In this document: piece by piece, positions 9,247-18,458 of the stretch
Layout: every line of letters begins with the position of its first letter
Numbering within the stretch: position 1 is the stretch's first letter
Origin: Arachidicoccus rhizosphaerae
GTDB lineage: Bacteria > Bacteroidota > Bacteroidia > Chitinophagales > Chitinophagaceae
Direction: 5' to 3'
Length of the DNA stretch: 64,000 bases
Assembly (NCBI RefSeq): GCF_900107765.1
Contig: NZ_FNQY01000001.1
Location: 124,001-188,000 of the forward strand
Made by a program: the position numbers and the translations under genes
Notes under the pieces: model-generated
The model's input: the letters and a program-made list of their open reading frames with translations, nothing else
Told to the model about the DNA's origin: nothing
Databases searched by the model: none

Positions 9247-10167
9247 ATGACGCATAAAAAACACATATTCACCCGGATCAGCGACTTTCATACAATCAGC
9301 GGCTTACCTAAACCGGAGCATCCACTGGTCAGCCTGGTTGACTACTGCCGTGTAGATTATCAAACAGATGAAAGCGAGCTTAGCTGGGTGCAGCATTTTT
9401 ATTCCATCGGACTAAAAAGATGCATGCCGCATGGCAAATTCAGGTACGGTCAGCAGCAATATGATTTCGATGAAGGCTTATTGTCTTTTATCGCACCCGG
9501 ACAGGCCATGACGCTTGAGATCGATAAAAACCCCGGCGTTAAACCCACAGGCTGGCTGTTATTGATTCATCCTGACTTTATCTGGAATACGCCACTTGCA
9601 AAAAAAATAAAACAATATGAATTTTTCGGGTATGCCGTCCATGAAGCGCTTTTCCTTTCAGAAAAAGAAGAGCGTATTATCACCGACATTTTACTGAATA
9701 TTCAACGGGAGTATCATTCCAATATCGACCGGTTCAGCCAGAACATCATTATTTCCCAGATAGAATTGCTGCTCAATTACAGCGAACGGTTTTACCAAAG
9801 GCAGTTCCTTACCCGCAAAAAAAGCAATCACCAGATTGTTGAAAGATTGGAAAGTATGCTGAATAACTACTTTTCCAATCCGCAGTCTACTGACCACAGC
9901 TTACCAACGGCGCAAAGCATTGCCGCCTCCTTAAATATTTCACCGAACTATCTGGGTAGTCTGCTCAAAACCCTGACCGGACAGACCACGCAGGGGCATA
10001 TCCACAATAAAATCATTGAAATCGCCAAAGAGAAGCTATCTACCACTCAGTTAACAGTCAGTGAGATCGCCTATCTGCTGGGATTTGAACATCCTCAGTC
10101 TTTCAGCAAACTGTTCAAGGATAAAACAAAGCTGTCTCCACTCGCGTTCAGACAATCCTTTAACTAA
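9247..10167 (+). CDS. AraC-family transcriptional regulator
   Basis: A 306-residue regulator. The N-terminal part (about 1-190) is a cupin-like AraC ligand domain (SFIAPGQAMTLE) and the C-terminal part (about 205-303) holds two helix-turn-helix motifs: AQSIAASLNISPNYLGSLLK and VSEIAYLLGFEHPQSFSKLF, ending KTKLSPLAFRQ. Its position directly behind the SDR gene suggests it regulates that gene, but no operator was identified. It converges on htpG with a shared terminator hairpin between them. Confidence 0.92.
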   Translation: MTHKKHIFTRISDFHTISGLPKPEHPLVSLVDYCRVDYQTDESELSWVQHFYSIGLKRCMPHGKFRYGQQQYDFDEGLLSFIAPGQAMTLEIDKNPGVKPTGWLLLIHPDFIWNTPLAKKIKQYEFFGYAVHEALFLSEKEERIITDILLNIQREYHSNIDRFSQNIIISQIELLLNYSERFYQRQFLTRKKSNHQIVERLESMLNNYFSNPQSTDHSLPTAQSIAASLNISPNYLGSLLKTLTGQTTQGHIHNKIIEIAKEKLSTTQLTVSEIAYLLGFEHPQSFSKLFKDKTKLSPLAFRQSFN

Positions 10168-10221
10168 AAAGGGATGCTGAGCAACGAATCTCCGGCCGAG
10201 ACATCTGCTATCCAAAACAAA

Positions 10222-10261
10222 AAATGTGGTTACCTGAAACGGTGTTCAGCTAACCACATTT
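10222..10261. terminator. Bidirectional terminator between araC-type gene and htpG
   Basis: An 11-bp perfect inverted repeat (AAATGTGGTTA at 10222-10232, complement at 10251-10261) with A-rich sequence on the left and TTTAAAT on the right, placed between two convergent genes. Confidence 0.75.
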
Positions 10262-10288
10262 AAATAATCATATAAACTTTTATGACGC

Positions 10289-12103
10289 TTATTTATTTTC
10301 CATCAGTTCGACACTGCGGTTAATAAAATCAGTCAGGCCGGCTCCTTTGAGCAGCCCCTGAGAGAGTAAGGCCAGATCCGCCAGGTTGCGGGTTTGTTTT
10401 TCCTGCTGCGCTTTATCCTCTATTTTTAAAATCTGCTGATAAATCGGATGGTTGCCGTTTACAGTAAGGGTGACATCATCCGGCATGGTCGCATAAAAAG
10501 AAGCCATTCCGCCTCCCATGGCACCCATGTCTTTCATGCGGCGCATAAATTCAGGGCGTGTGGCCACTACCGGCGCGGAATCCGGGCTGAGCCCTTTTAC
10601 ATCTACCGTTACATTCAATCCCGGCACTTCCAGAGAGAACAGGGTTTTAAGATTGGACGCTTCCGCTTCACTTAACACTGAATCATTACTTTCTGCCTTG
10701 TCAATCAGGTTGTCCACAATGTCCGCATCCACGCGGGTAAACTGTACATCGGACCATTTCATCTCCATATTATTGACAAAAGCATTATCCACGATGGTCT
10801 CAAAACGGATTACTTTATATCCTTTGCCGGTAGCTGCTTTAATATAAGCGTCCTGCCCTACCGGATCAGAGGTGTATAATATAACGGTCTTGCCTTCTTT
10901 ATTTTTCTGGGTAGCCTCGGTCTCGGTTTTATATTCATCCAGGGTGTAAAACTTGGTCGTTTCCTGGCTGTCCTGCATAATAAAATACTTGCCCGCTTTT
11001 TCCAGGAACTTATCCTCGGTCATCATGCCGTATTTTACGAACAGGCCGATGCTTTCCCATTTTTCCTCAAAGGATTTTCTGTCATTTTTGAAAATCTCTT
11101 CCAGTTTATCAGAGACTTTCTTGGTAATATATCCGTTGATCTTACGCACATTCGGATCTCCCTGCAGATAGCTGCGGCTGACATTTAACGGAATATCCGG
11201 TGAGTCGATCACACCATGCAGCAGCATTAAGAATTCCGGAACAATATCCTTTACCTCATCCGTTACAAAGACCTGGTTGCTGTACAGCTGGATTTTATCC
11301 TTTTGAATTTCATAACTCTGCTTGATTTTAGGGAAATATAAAACGCCGGTCAGGTTAAAAGGATAATCTACGTTTAAATGAATCCAGAAAAGCGGCGGTT
11401 CGCCAAAAGGATATAACTCTTTGTAGAAATTTTTATAATCCTCATCTGTCAGCTCAGATGGCTTCTTAATCCAGATGGGCTGTGTATTGTTGATTTGCTT
11501 GTCTTCAAAGAAAATAGCGACTGGCAAAAATTTACAGAACTTCTCCAGGATTCTTCTGATATTATCCGCCTCTAAAAATTCTTCACTATCCTGATTTATA
11601 TGCAGTACAATCCTGGTCCCGCGACCTTCTTTTTCAGTGGGGCCTAATTCAAAAGAGGGGCTTCCGTCGCAGCTCCAGTAAGTAGCCGGCTGATCCTGAT
11701 AGCTCTTGGTATAGACCTCTACCCGGTCACTGACCATAAAAGCACTGTAAAACCCAAGTCCAAAATGGCCAATGATATTGGCATCCTTATATTTTTGCAG
11801 GAACTCCTCGGCGCCGCTAAAGGCTACCTGGTTTAAATACTTATCCACTTCCTCTTGGGTCATACCCACACCACGGTCTTCAATGGTCAGGGTTTTTGCC
11901 TCTTTATCGATGGATACATCAATACGTAATTCCCCTAAATCCCCTTTGGCTTCGCCAATGGAAGATAAAGTGGTGATTTTCTGAGACGCATCCACTGCAT
12001 TACTGATCAGCTCTCTTAGAAAAATATCATGTTCGCTGTACAGGAATTTTTTAATAATGGGAAAAATGTTCTCCGTCTGAACCCTGATTTGCCCTTTTTC
12101 CAT
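10289..12103 (-). CDS. htpG: Molecular chaperone HtpG (Hsp90)
   Basis: A 604-residue bacterial Hsp90, slightly shorter than the E. coli protein (624). The N-terminal GHKL ATPase domain shows FLRELISNAVDASQKI, the DRGVGM motif, and GHFGLGFYSAFMV; the middle domain includes the IPLNVSRSYLQ motif; the dimerisation domain is at the C-terminus, ending in a hydrophobic helix and LMENK. It is an ATP-dependent cytosolic chaperone that works with DnaK. It is transcribed alone, convergent with the AraC gene and divergent from mqnB across about 230 bp. No recognised heat-shock operator was seen upstream. Confidence 0.97.
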   Translation of the reverse strand: MEKGQIRVQTENIFPIIKKFLYSEHDIFLRELISNAVDASQKITTLSSIGEAKGDLGELRIDVSIDKEAKTLTIEDRGVGMTQEEVDKYLNQVAFSGAEEFLQKYKDANIIGHFGLGFYSAFMVSDRVEVYTKSYQDQPATYWSCDGSPSFELGPTEKEGRGTRIVLHINQDSEEFLEADNIRRILEKFCKFLPVAIFFEDKQINNTQPIWIKKPSELTDEDYKNFYKELYPFGEPPLFWIHLNVDYPFNLTGVLYFPKIKQSYEIQKDKIQLYSNQVFVTDEVKDIVPEFLMLLHGVIDSPDIPLNVSRSYLQGDPNVRKINGYITKKVSDKLEEIFKNDRKSFEEKWESIGLFVKYGMMTEDKFLEKAGKYFIMQDSQETTKFYTLDEYKTETEATQKNKEGKTVILYTSDPVGQDAYIKAATGKGYKVIRFETIVDNAFVNNMEMKWSDVQFTRVDADIVDNLIDKAESNDSVLSEAEASNLKTLFSLEVPGLNVTVDVKGLSPDSAPVVATRPEFMRRMKDMGAMGGGMASFYATMPDDVTLTVNGNHPIYQQILKIEDKAQQEKQTRNLADLALLSQGLLKGAGLTDFINRSVELMENK

Positions 12104-12336
12104 ATTTTTTTGTTTTTAATCTTTTTTGTCATCTAATAATTACAAAACCGACATTTTTTCCGTTTTTGTGGTTTAAAAACAGTGAAAACGGGTCCTGCAT
12201 TTGCCAACACCTATTAGTGCAAAGCAAATACCAAAGGGATTTTGGTCAAAAATGCTGACAGACTGTCAAGATTAACTGTAAATTGCAGGGCGATCAGGAA
12301 ATTCTGGTACTTATCAGCACCCAACCCGTTTTACTT

Positions 12337-13053
12337 ATGAACATCTCTATTTGTGCCGCGACCGCTATGGAATTAAGTCTTTTTAAGCAACAGGCGACCA
12401 CGGCCATGAACAATCCCGGCCGGCACCGCCTCCGGTTCGTCGTCACCGGCATCGGCATGTTGCAAAGCAGCTTTTTTATCCAGCAGCATCTGAAGGAAGC
12501 CGACGTTGATTTTATCCTGCAGATTGGTATAGCCGGATGTTTTAATAGCTCCGTTGCTCTTTCCAGCGTCTGGATGGTGGACAGAGAATATCTGGGCAGT
12601 CTGGGTGTTGTGGAAAATAGAGAACAGGCCGGCCTGTCAGAAAATGCCACGGAAAACTGGCAGGACATTTTTGATCTGGGCCTTCAGGTGCCAGACATAG
12701 CCCCCTTTACGGACAAAGCATTAATTAACAGACATATACAGCAAATGGCACCTTTGAGTAACGGGGAAATAGGTCTTGCCACCGGGGTTACCGTAGATGA
12801 AATCACCACCAGCCCTGAGAGAATGCGTACCTTATTTACACGGTACGGCCGGCCGGATTATCCTGAACGGCCGCTACTGGAATCCATGGAAGGAGCCAGT
12901 CTGCACTTTAACGCCTTACAGTACAATACGCCGTTTGTACAGTTAAGAGCCGTATCCAATTATACAGGTCAGCGGGATAAGGCCTTCTGGGATATTGCGG
13001 GGGCGGTGAAAGCCGTGACGGCTGCAGGACTGGACCTGATTTGCCGGCTGTAA
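12337..13053 (+). CDS. mqnB: Futalosine hydrolase MqnB (menaquinone biosynthesis)
   Basis: A 238-residue member of the nucleoside phosphorylase superfamily. The N-terminus NISICAATAMEL carries the conserved glutamate of the MTA/SAH-nucleosidase-like fold; GIAGCFN and the ligand-binding SMEGAS motif are also present, and VTVDEITTS matches futalosine hydrolases. In the futalosine route MqnB releases hypoxanthine from futalosine to give dehypoxanthinyl futalosine. The ATG at 12337 is chosen over an in-frame TTG at 12283, because the family begins at this point. MTA/SAH nucleosidase is the main alternative. No other menaquinone gene lies in the window. Confidence 0.85.
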   Translation: MNISICAATAMELSLFKQQATTAMNNPGRHRLRFVVTGIGMLQSSFFIQQHLKEADVDFILQIGIAGCFNSSVALSSVWMVDREYLGSLGVVENREQAGLSENATENWQDIFDLGLQVPDIAPFTDKALINRHIQQMAPLSNGEIGLATGVTVDEITTSPERMRTLFTRYGRPDYPERPLLESMEGASLHFNALQYNTPFVQLRAVSNYTGQRDKAFWDIAGAVKAVTAAGLDLICRL

Positions 13054-13057
13054 TCCA

Positions 13058-13339
13058 TTATTTAATGCTACCAGGAAGCAGCGCTCCCTGTAAAGCCGGC
13101 AGATCCACTAAAGGAGAAAGGATTTTCATCTCGGGTAAGGTGCTGTGCGTCTGGACATCACTGTTCTCAGTACTTGTTTTAATAGGCAGATGCGTGGCTA
13201 GGACCGACAGGCCAATTATAACCACAAACACCACTGATAACCTGATCAGTCTCGGGATGAACGCCGCCTGCGTGCTCCAGCCCTCAGGCATAGAAGCCGG
13301 CATTTTTATCTCTGCTACATTTTTGGGATATCTGAACAT
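13058..13339 (-). CDS. Small hypothetical single-pass membrane protein
   Basis: A 93-codon minus-strand frame in the 480-bp gap between mqnB and recX. It predicts a short soluble N-terminus, one clear membrane helix (LIRLSVVFVVIIGLSVLATHL at about residues 31-50, written here in part) and a proline-rich tail. It stops four bases from the convergent mqnB stop. I do not recognise a family. A plus-strand frame in the same place looks like a shadow. The membrane segment and tidy fit between genes favour a real gene, but there is no motif evidence. Confidence 0.45.
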   Translation of the reverse strand: MFRYPKNVAEIKMPASMPEGWSTQAAFIPRLIRLSVVFVVIIGLSVLATHLPIKTSTENSDVQTHSTLPEMKILSPLVDLPALQGALLPGSIK

Positions 13340-13535
13340 GATTTTGCTGTCTTATAAGTTGACGATCTGAGACATTGAATCCCATGCCAAACGTATTCTT
13401 TACTGAATATCAATTACTTAAATTTTTGCTTATCCCTTCTGAACTGTTCGGAATTGATACAGTTGATACAATACAGCGGTCAATTCATTATTTTTTCATA
13501 TATGAGTTTCCGGCTACCACCCCTTTACCTTACTA

Positions 13536-14000
13536 CTACTGTAACAGTCCCACTGCTTTTTGAATCAGCGGCAGTTCATACCCTTTTTGCATCAGGTAGC
13601 GCGTAGTTTTGGCAGCCTTCTCTATTTTTTTACCGCTGAGCGTTCCCCATTTTTTCGCGGCCAGTTGCTCCAGGCAACCCTGATAATCCATATCGGGAAT
13701 TTCTTTCATGGCCATCCTGATATTATATTCACTCACCCGTCTGAGCTTAAGCTCCTGGACAATCTTCATTTTACCCCAGGCCTTCATCCTGAATTTCCCA
13801 CCGGCAAACAGGCGGGCAAACCGCTCTTCGTTTAAATAGTTTTCTTCTATTAAATCTGCCAGGAGCTGATCCACCTCCCGGCCATATAATCCATACCCGT
13901 ATAGTTTTTGTTTCACCTCATCATGACAGCGTTCCTGATAAGCACAATAGGCTTTTATTTTTAGGGAGGCTTCCTGCAGGGATAATCTTTGTTTGGGCAT
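13536..14000 (-). CDS. recX: Regulatory protein RecX
   Basis: A 154-residue protein built of three-helix repeats: SLKIKAYCAYQERCHDEVKQKL at the start (quoted in part), VDQLLADLIEENYLNEERFARLFAGGKFR in the middle, and KTTRYLMQKGYELPLIQKAV at the end. The motif LNEERFA--F--GK-R and the final RGY/KGY--- motif are diagnostic for RecX, which binds RecA and modulates its filament. recA is not in the window, so regulation of recX is separate here. It diverges from dnaN with 276 bp between the two starts. Confidence 0.9.
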   Translation of the reverse strand: MPKQRLSLQEASLKIKAYCAYQERCHDEVKQKLYGYGLYGREVDQLLADLIEENYLNEERFARLFAGGKFRMKAWGKMKIVQELKLRRVSEYNIRMAMKEIPDMDYQGCLEQLAAKKWGTLSGKKIEKAAKTTRYLMQKGYELPLIQKAVGLLQ

Positions 14001-14276
14001 GAAAGGGATCAGGTTTTAGGTTATATTTTGCTGTTATTACTGCCCAAAGTTCCCGAATTATTACAAAATGTCCATAAATTTGGCTTTTGTGGACAGTTTT
14101 TCAACAATGTTAGTTAATAATTTTTATCAATTGGTGACTAATTAGTAAAATTGCACCTGATGTAGGTGCACCTCAAGGGTGAACTACCCCAAAAAGTGTC
14201 GTTTGGCTGTAAAAAGACCGGTAAGCGGGGTGTTTTTCCAGGTAACCAATCATTTAAAACTATTAAATTTTTACCG

Positions 14277-15386
14277 ATGAAATTTATCGTTTCCTCTTCT
14301 ACCTTACTTAAACAATTGCAACATATTGGAGGGGTAATCAGCAGCAATACCATCCTGCCGATTCTGGAGGACTTTCTCTTCGAGATTACAGATAAAAAGC
14401 TGTCTGTGGTAGCTACTGACCTTGAAACTGTCATGCGTGTACAAATCAGCGTTGAAAGTAATGAAGACGGACGGTTCTGTGTACCGGCCAAAATCCTGCT
14501 GGACACCCTGAAAGCCTTACCAGACCAGCCGCTGACCTTCAGTATCGAAAGCAACTACGCTATTGAGATTACCAGTGACAGCGGAAAATATAAAATTCCG
14601 GGTGAAGATCCGGAAAACTTCCCTAAAGATCCTTCCGATGAAGAGGGCAATGCCTTTAAAATGCGCAGTGACGCCCTGCTGACCGCCATCAATAAAACCC
14701 TGTTTGCCGTCTCCTCTGATGACCTCAGACCGGCCATGACGGGTGTTTATTTTGAACTGGGCCTCAATGAAATCCAGTTCGTGGCGACCGATGCCCACCG
14801 ACTGGTTAAATATCGTCGCACGGATGTTTCCCCGGGAGAAACCAATAATTTTATTGTTCCCCGTAAACCGCTGAATGTACTCAAAAATGTACTTCCGGAA
14901 AACGAAGATTTACTCGATATCAGTTATACCAATAATCATTTATTTGTCTCTCACGAAAATATCTCCCTGATCTGTCGGCTGATTGATGCCCGGTTCCCGG
15001 ATTACAAAGTGGTGATTCCTACGGAAAACCCTTATGTAATGACCATCAACAAAGCCGCCTTCGCCAGTGCCCTCAGACGCGTAAATGTATTTGCCAACAA
15101 GAGCACCAACCTGGTCGGATTATCCATCTCAGGCAGTGAATTGCAGTTAAAGGCACAGGACATCGATTATAACTTTGAAGGAGACGAAAGAATGGAATGC
15201 CAATATGATGGGGAGCCCATTCAGATTGGTTTTAATGCCAAATTCTTAAGTGAAATGCTGGGGGCTGCAGACTCCAGTGAAGTAAAAGTAGAATTATCTA
15301 CCCCGGCTAAAGCGGGTCTGATTAAACCTACCGAACAAGGCAGCAATGAAGATCTGCTGCTGCTGATGATGCCGCTGATTTTATAA
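14277..15386 (+). CDS. dnaN: DNA polymerase III beta subunit (sliding clamp)
   Basis: A 369-residue beta clamp, the normal length. It begins MKFIVSSSTLLKQLQHIGGV and shows three repeated clamp domains, the ATDLETVMRV and GPATDAHRLV-like (FVATDAHRLVKYRR) motifs, and the typical LLLMMPLIL end. The dimeric ring tethers DNA polymerase III to DNA. The ATG at 14277 is chosen because the 37 codons open upstream do not resemble the family. dnaA, recF and gyrB, often near dnaN in other bacteria, are not here, which is common in Bacteroidota. A long hairpin follows the stop. Confidence 0.97.
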   Translation: MKFIVSSSTLLKQLQHIGGVISSNTILPILEDFLFEITDKKLSVVATDLETVMRVQISVESNEDGRFCVPAKILLDTLKALPDQPLTFSIESNYAIEITSDSGKYKIPGEDPENFPKDPSDEEGNAFKMRSDALLTAINKTLFAVSSDDLRPAMTGVYFELGLNEIQFVATDAHRLVKYRRTDVSPGETNNFIVPRKPLNVLKNVLPENEDLLDISYTNNHLFVSHENISLICRLIDARFPDYKVVIPTENPYVMTINKAAFASALRRVNVFANKSTNLVGLSISGSELQLKAQDIDYNFEGDERMECQYDGEPIQIGFNAKFLSEMLGAADSSEVKVELSTPAKAGLIKPTEQGSNEDLLLLMMPLIL

Positions 15387-15440
15387 CAGCCGCCTCTGAA
15401 AACATAGTGTTTTAAGCTCCAATCAATATTCAAAACAAGG

Positions 15441-15498
15441 CCCGGACCTGATTTAAATTCTTCATAGGAGAATTAAAATTTAGTCCGGGTCTTTGTCT
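15441..15498 (+). terminator. Hairpin after dnaN
   Basis: CCCGGAC (15441-15447) pairs with GTCCGGG (15483-15489); the interior (ATTTAAATTCT with AGAATTAAAATTT) extends the stem with small mismatches. The following TCTTTGTCTT is only moderately T-rich. Confidence 0.65.
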
Positions 15499-15591
15499 TC
15501 CCGACAATCCGGGAAATGCAAGGCCGGTATCCGGCGTTTACATGAATACGTTTACACAGAAAATAAAATATCAGGATAAAAACAGTTCCGG

Positions 15592-15909
15592 TCAGATAAA
15601 ATCCACATACCAGCCATCGGAAAGCCGCTTGGTCTTGTAAATCTTAATATGATAGCCTTCTCCTGACGTATCAAACCCGTTGGAAAGGCTGAACCTGTAA
15701 TTGTGCAAAGGACAGACGATGCAGTTTTTGGAATCTAAATAGCCATCAGCCAGATCATGGCCTGCATGCGGACAGGTTCCTGAGAATGCAAATAACCGGT
15801 CACCTTTTCTGGCTAAGGTAATTTTTCGTCCCTCCAGCTCCATGGAGCATAAACCATTTTTGGAAAAACGAATCTCTTGTAACCGGTCAGCTAGTTTATA
15901 CAGCGACAT
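15592..15909 (-). CDS. Rieske [2Fe-2S] domain protein (ferredoxin-like)
   Basis: A 105-residue single-domain Rieske protein. The two cluster-binding boxes are CPHAGH (C46, H48) and CPLHNY (C66, H69), giving the Cys2His2 ligand set. The length and lack of any other domain match nitrite-reductase small-subunit-like or dioxygenase-type Rieske ferredoxins; no partner reductase or oxygenase lies next to it. It is 25 bp downstream of hflX on the same strand and is probably cotranscribed with it. Confidence 0.9.
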   Translation of the reverse strand: MSLYKLADRLQEIRFSKNGLCSMELEGRKITLARKGDRLFAFSGTCPHAGHDLADGYLDSKNCIVCPLHNYRFSLSNGFDTSGEGYHIKIYKTKRLSDGWYVDFI

Positions 15910-15934
15910 AATTCAAAAAAAGTTGTTTAAGTAG

Positions 15935-17122
15935 TTAATAGTATTGTACCTTATAAGGATAACGGATGGTATATAACTCCCGTATCCGGGTCAGTAAAAA
16001 ATTCCTAAGGGTTTCAATATTTTGTTTTTGGGCAGCAGAAATAAATAAGCTGTTGCCCTCTGTTATATTATGCCATTTCTGGGAGAGCTCTTCAAAGATC
16101 TGAGCTTTAATATCCTCTGGCAACCACTCATCAAAATTTTTCTCCGTATACAGGTCCATCTTATTAAAAACCGTAATTATCGGTTTGTCAGATGCGCCGA
16201 GTTCCTGCAAGGTCTTATTAACCACTTCAATCTGTTCCTCATGCTTCTCATGAGAGATGTCCACTACATGTACCAGAAGGTCCGCTTCTCTGACCTCATC
16301 CAGGGTGCTTTTAAAACTTTCGATAAGGTGATGGGGTAATTTGCGAATAAATCCGACCGTATCACTGAGTAAGAACGGCGTATTTTCCAGCACCACTTTT
16401 CTGGTCGTTGTATCCAGGGTGGCAAATAGTTTATTTTCTGCAAAGACATCGCTTTTGCTGAGTAGATTCATAATGGTACTCTTACCCACATTGGTATAGC
16501 CTACTAAAGACACCCGGATAAACTCTCCGCGTTCCTTTCTTTGCGTATAAGATTGTTTTTCAATCTCTTTTAACCTTTTGCGTAACAAGGAAATCTTGTC
16601 TTTCACAATACGACGATCCGTTTCGATTTCTGTTTCACCCGGTCCTCTGGAACCGATACCGGCTCCTTGTCTCTCCAGGTGGGTCCACATCCCTCTGAGT
16701 CTGGGTAATATGTATTGGTATTGCGCTAATTCTACTTGTACTTTGGCCTGCGCCGTTCTTGCCCGGCGGGCAAATATATCCAAAATCAGATCACTGCGGT
16801 CAATGGTCTTTATCTTGACGACTTCCTGAATATTTTTTATCTGCGAGCCGGTCAATTCATCATCAAAAATGAGCAGATCCACCTGGTGGGAGGCGACATA
16901 CTGATGGATCTCTTCGAGTTTTCCTTTACCCACAAAGGTGCGGCTGTCCGGGTTGGGCAGGCGCTGAATAAATCTTTTTACGGTTTTGGCGCCGGCTGTT
17001 TCAGCCAGAAAAGCTAATTCATCCAGGTATTCATTGGTCTGCTCTTCGGTCTGATCCGGCTGGAGCACGCTGACCAGTACAGCTAGTTCGTCTTCCGCTA
17101 TTTTATTTTGCTTATCTATCAA
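15935..17122 (-). CDS. hflX: GTPase HflX
   Basis: A 395-residue HflX-family GTPase. The N-terminal HflX domain contains TFVGKGKLEEI and FDDELTGSQIKNIQ, followed by the GPGETEIETDRR linker helix. The GTPase domain has G1 GYTNVGKST, G2/G3 region LLSDTVGFIRKLPHHLIESF, and G4 NKMD. HflX binds the 50S subunit and splits stalled ribosomes. A CAAAGATA element upstream (17139-17146) is the reverse complement of TATCTTTG, the Bacteroidota -7 consensus. The Rieske gene follows 25 bp downstream. Confidence 0.95.
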   Translation of the reverse strand: MIDKQNKIAEDELAVLVSVLQPDQTEEQTNEYLDELAFLAETAGAKTVKRFIQRLPNPDSRTFVGKGKLEEIHQYVASHQVDLLIFDDELTGSQIKNIQEVVKIKTIDRSDLILDIFARRARTAQAKVQVELAQYQYILPRLRGMWTHLERQGAGIGSRGPGETEIETDRRIVKDKISLLRKRLKEIEKQSYTQRKERGEFIRVSLVGYTNVGKSTIMNLLSKSDVFAENKLFATLDTTTRKVVLENTPFLLSDTVGFIRKLPHHLIESFKSTLDEVREADLLVHVVDISHEKHEEQIEVVNKTLQELGASDKPIITVFNKMDLYTEKNFDEWLPEDIKAQIFEELSQKWHNITEGNSLFISAAQKQNIETLRNFLLTRIRELYTIRYPYKVQYY

Positions 17123-17138
17123 GGAAATTAACTTTTGG

Positions 17139-17146
17139 CAAAGATA
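17139..17146 (-). promoter_or_regulatory. Putative -7 element for hflX
   Basis: TATCTTTG on the minus strand fits TAnnTTTG and ends 16 bases before the hflX ATG, giving a leader of roughly ten bases. No clear -33 TTG was found. Confidence 0.45.
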
Positions 17147-17231
17147 GCATTTGTTAATCTATTTGTAATACATGTTCCGGGGTCAGGTATGCAAATTTAT
17201 CATAAAAATAAGGGTTGTTTTGCTGACAAGA

Positions 17232-17271
17232 AAAGAGCAGTGTCCGGACTTTAGCCCTGATACTGCTCTTT
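17232..17271 (-). terminator. Terminator after the beta-barrel gene
   Basis: AAAGAGCAGT (17232-17241) and ACTGCTCTTT (17262-17271) form a 10-bp stem downstream of the minus-strand gene 17338-18186; T-rich sequence follows on that strand. Confidence 0.75.
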
Positions 17272-17337
17272 TAACGTAAAAACTTTACGCAAATTATATG
17301 GTGCGGATTCTACCTTCCTTATTTAAAGCGGCGGAGT

Positions 17338-18186
17338 TTACATAATGCCGATACCCAGGCCGATGCTAAACGGATTTAAAGTCGGGCCTGCGCCTGAGTT
17401 TAAAAGCGGGGTCAGCTGATAAGTACCATACAGGGAGAAAAGGCCATAACCAATTCTGACTGTTCCATCCAGTCTGGTAGATCTGAAAAAACGCTTGCTG
17501 TATTCTTTTTCAATATACCCTTTACCATACTGGGTGCTTCCCTCACTGGAGATCTCATTTTTACCCTTGGAATGCGCGCTTAACAGGTAGCCTCCTTTCA
17601 GACCAAAGGCAATTCTGAAGCCTTTATTGGGCTGCTCCATGTTTGCGCTGTAACGCAGTTCTACTGGTATTTCAAAATAATTTAAAACAACTTTGAACTT
17701 ATTAAAGGAGTTAGAAGAACCGGTAATATTGGTGGTAATCGGCAGCTCGGTGCTGGTAGATTTGATATCTACATACTTGCCGTTAAAGAACAGATTAGAG
17801 CTGCTGTATCCGATACCGAAGCCCAGGCTGTAATGGGGGTTGGTTTTAAAGGGTTTATCCAGCATAAAGGCGGCATTGAACTCCCTGGAAAATCCTTTGG
17901 TGGTATATTCATCCGTTGCGCCTGCAAGGCCCATGCCTCCGTACTGGAACAAAAAATGGTCTGCGCCGCGGTGGCTTAAATCTACGTTTCCGAATTTTTT
18001 CTTTTGATTAGCGGCCCTGTCTGCTTCGGATGGCGTCTCAACGGGTCTTGCAATGGCAGGAACCGTACTGTCCTGAACCGCATTATTGGATTGCGCCGCA
18101 ACAGGAGGAGTCACATCAGTAATCTGTGCCTTCAGTAGACCCATAGAGCAAATGGCAATGGTAAAAAGGCCGATAAGTTTCTTCAT
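17338..18186 (-). CDS. Outer-membrane beta-barrel protein, PorT-like
   Basis: A 282-residue exported protein. The N-terminal signal peptide (MKKLIGLFTIAICSMGLLKA, cleavage near AQI) is followed by a low-complexity stretch and then alternating amphipathic strands with many aromatic residues, such as HYSLGFGIGYSSSNLFF, YFEIPVELRYS and FRIAFGLKGGYLLSA. This matches the porT-like outer-membrane barrel family (OMP_b-brl_2) widespread in Bacteroidota; the function of most members is unknown. It is a single gene with its own terminator. There is no sign of other gliding or type IX secretion genes nearby, so a PorT role is not claimed. Confidence 0.75.
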   Translation of the reverse strand: MKKLIGLFTIAICSMGLLKAQITDVTPPVAAQSNNAVQDSTVPAIARPVETPSEADRAANQKKKFGNVDLSHRGADHFLFQYGGMGLAGATDEYTTKGFSREFNAAFMLDKPFKTNPHYSLGFGIGYSSSNLFFNGKYVDIKSTSTELPITTNITGSSNSFNKFKVVLNYFEIPVELRYSANMEQPNKGFRIAFGLKGGYLLSAHSKGKNEISSEGSTQYGKGYIEKEYSKRFFRSTRLDGTVRIGYGLFSLYGTYQLTPLLNSGAGPTLNPFSIGLGIGIM

Positions 18187-18458
18187 TCTTTATTGTTTTC
18201 CCTTTTATATTTTTAAATAAGGGGTGTTTTACTTAATGGGCAAATATAAATGAATTGTTGTAGCCGTCTGTTAAAAACTTAGTAAAAATCTCTCGTAATC
18301 ACCTAAGTAAGTTCCCTCTGTTTTAGCTTTTCAATGCCGTTGACCATTTGGGTAAAAAAAAGCGGGGGTTCAGGATTTAACAAGGGCCCTGCACTATATA
18401 TATCCATTACACTGTATCTTTAACTTCTGAATAAACAAACCCCTAACGATTATAAATT

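Noticed and set aside
12283-12336. Longer mqnB start at an in-frame TTG
   Set aside because: Family proteins begin at the ATG at 12337; the extra residues do not fit and TTG starts are rarer.
14166-14276. Longer dnaN start
   Set aside because: The upstream codons do not resemble the clamp N-terminus, which begins exactly at MKFIVSS (14277).
17338-18186. PorT (type IX secretion) assignment
   Set aside because: Only the general barrel look is shared; no gliding or secretion genes are nearby and no diagnostic motif was found.
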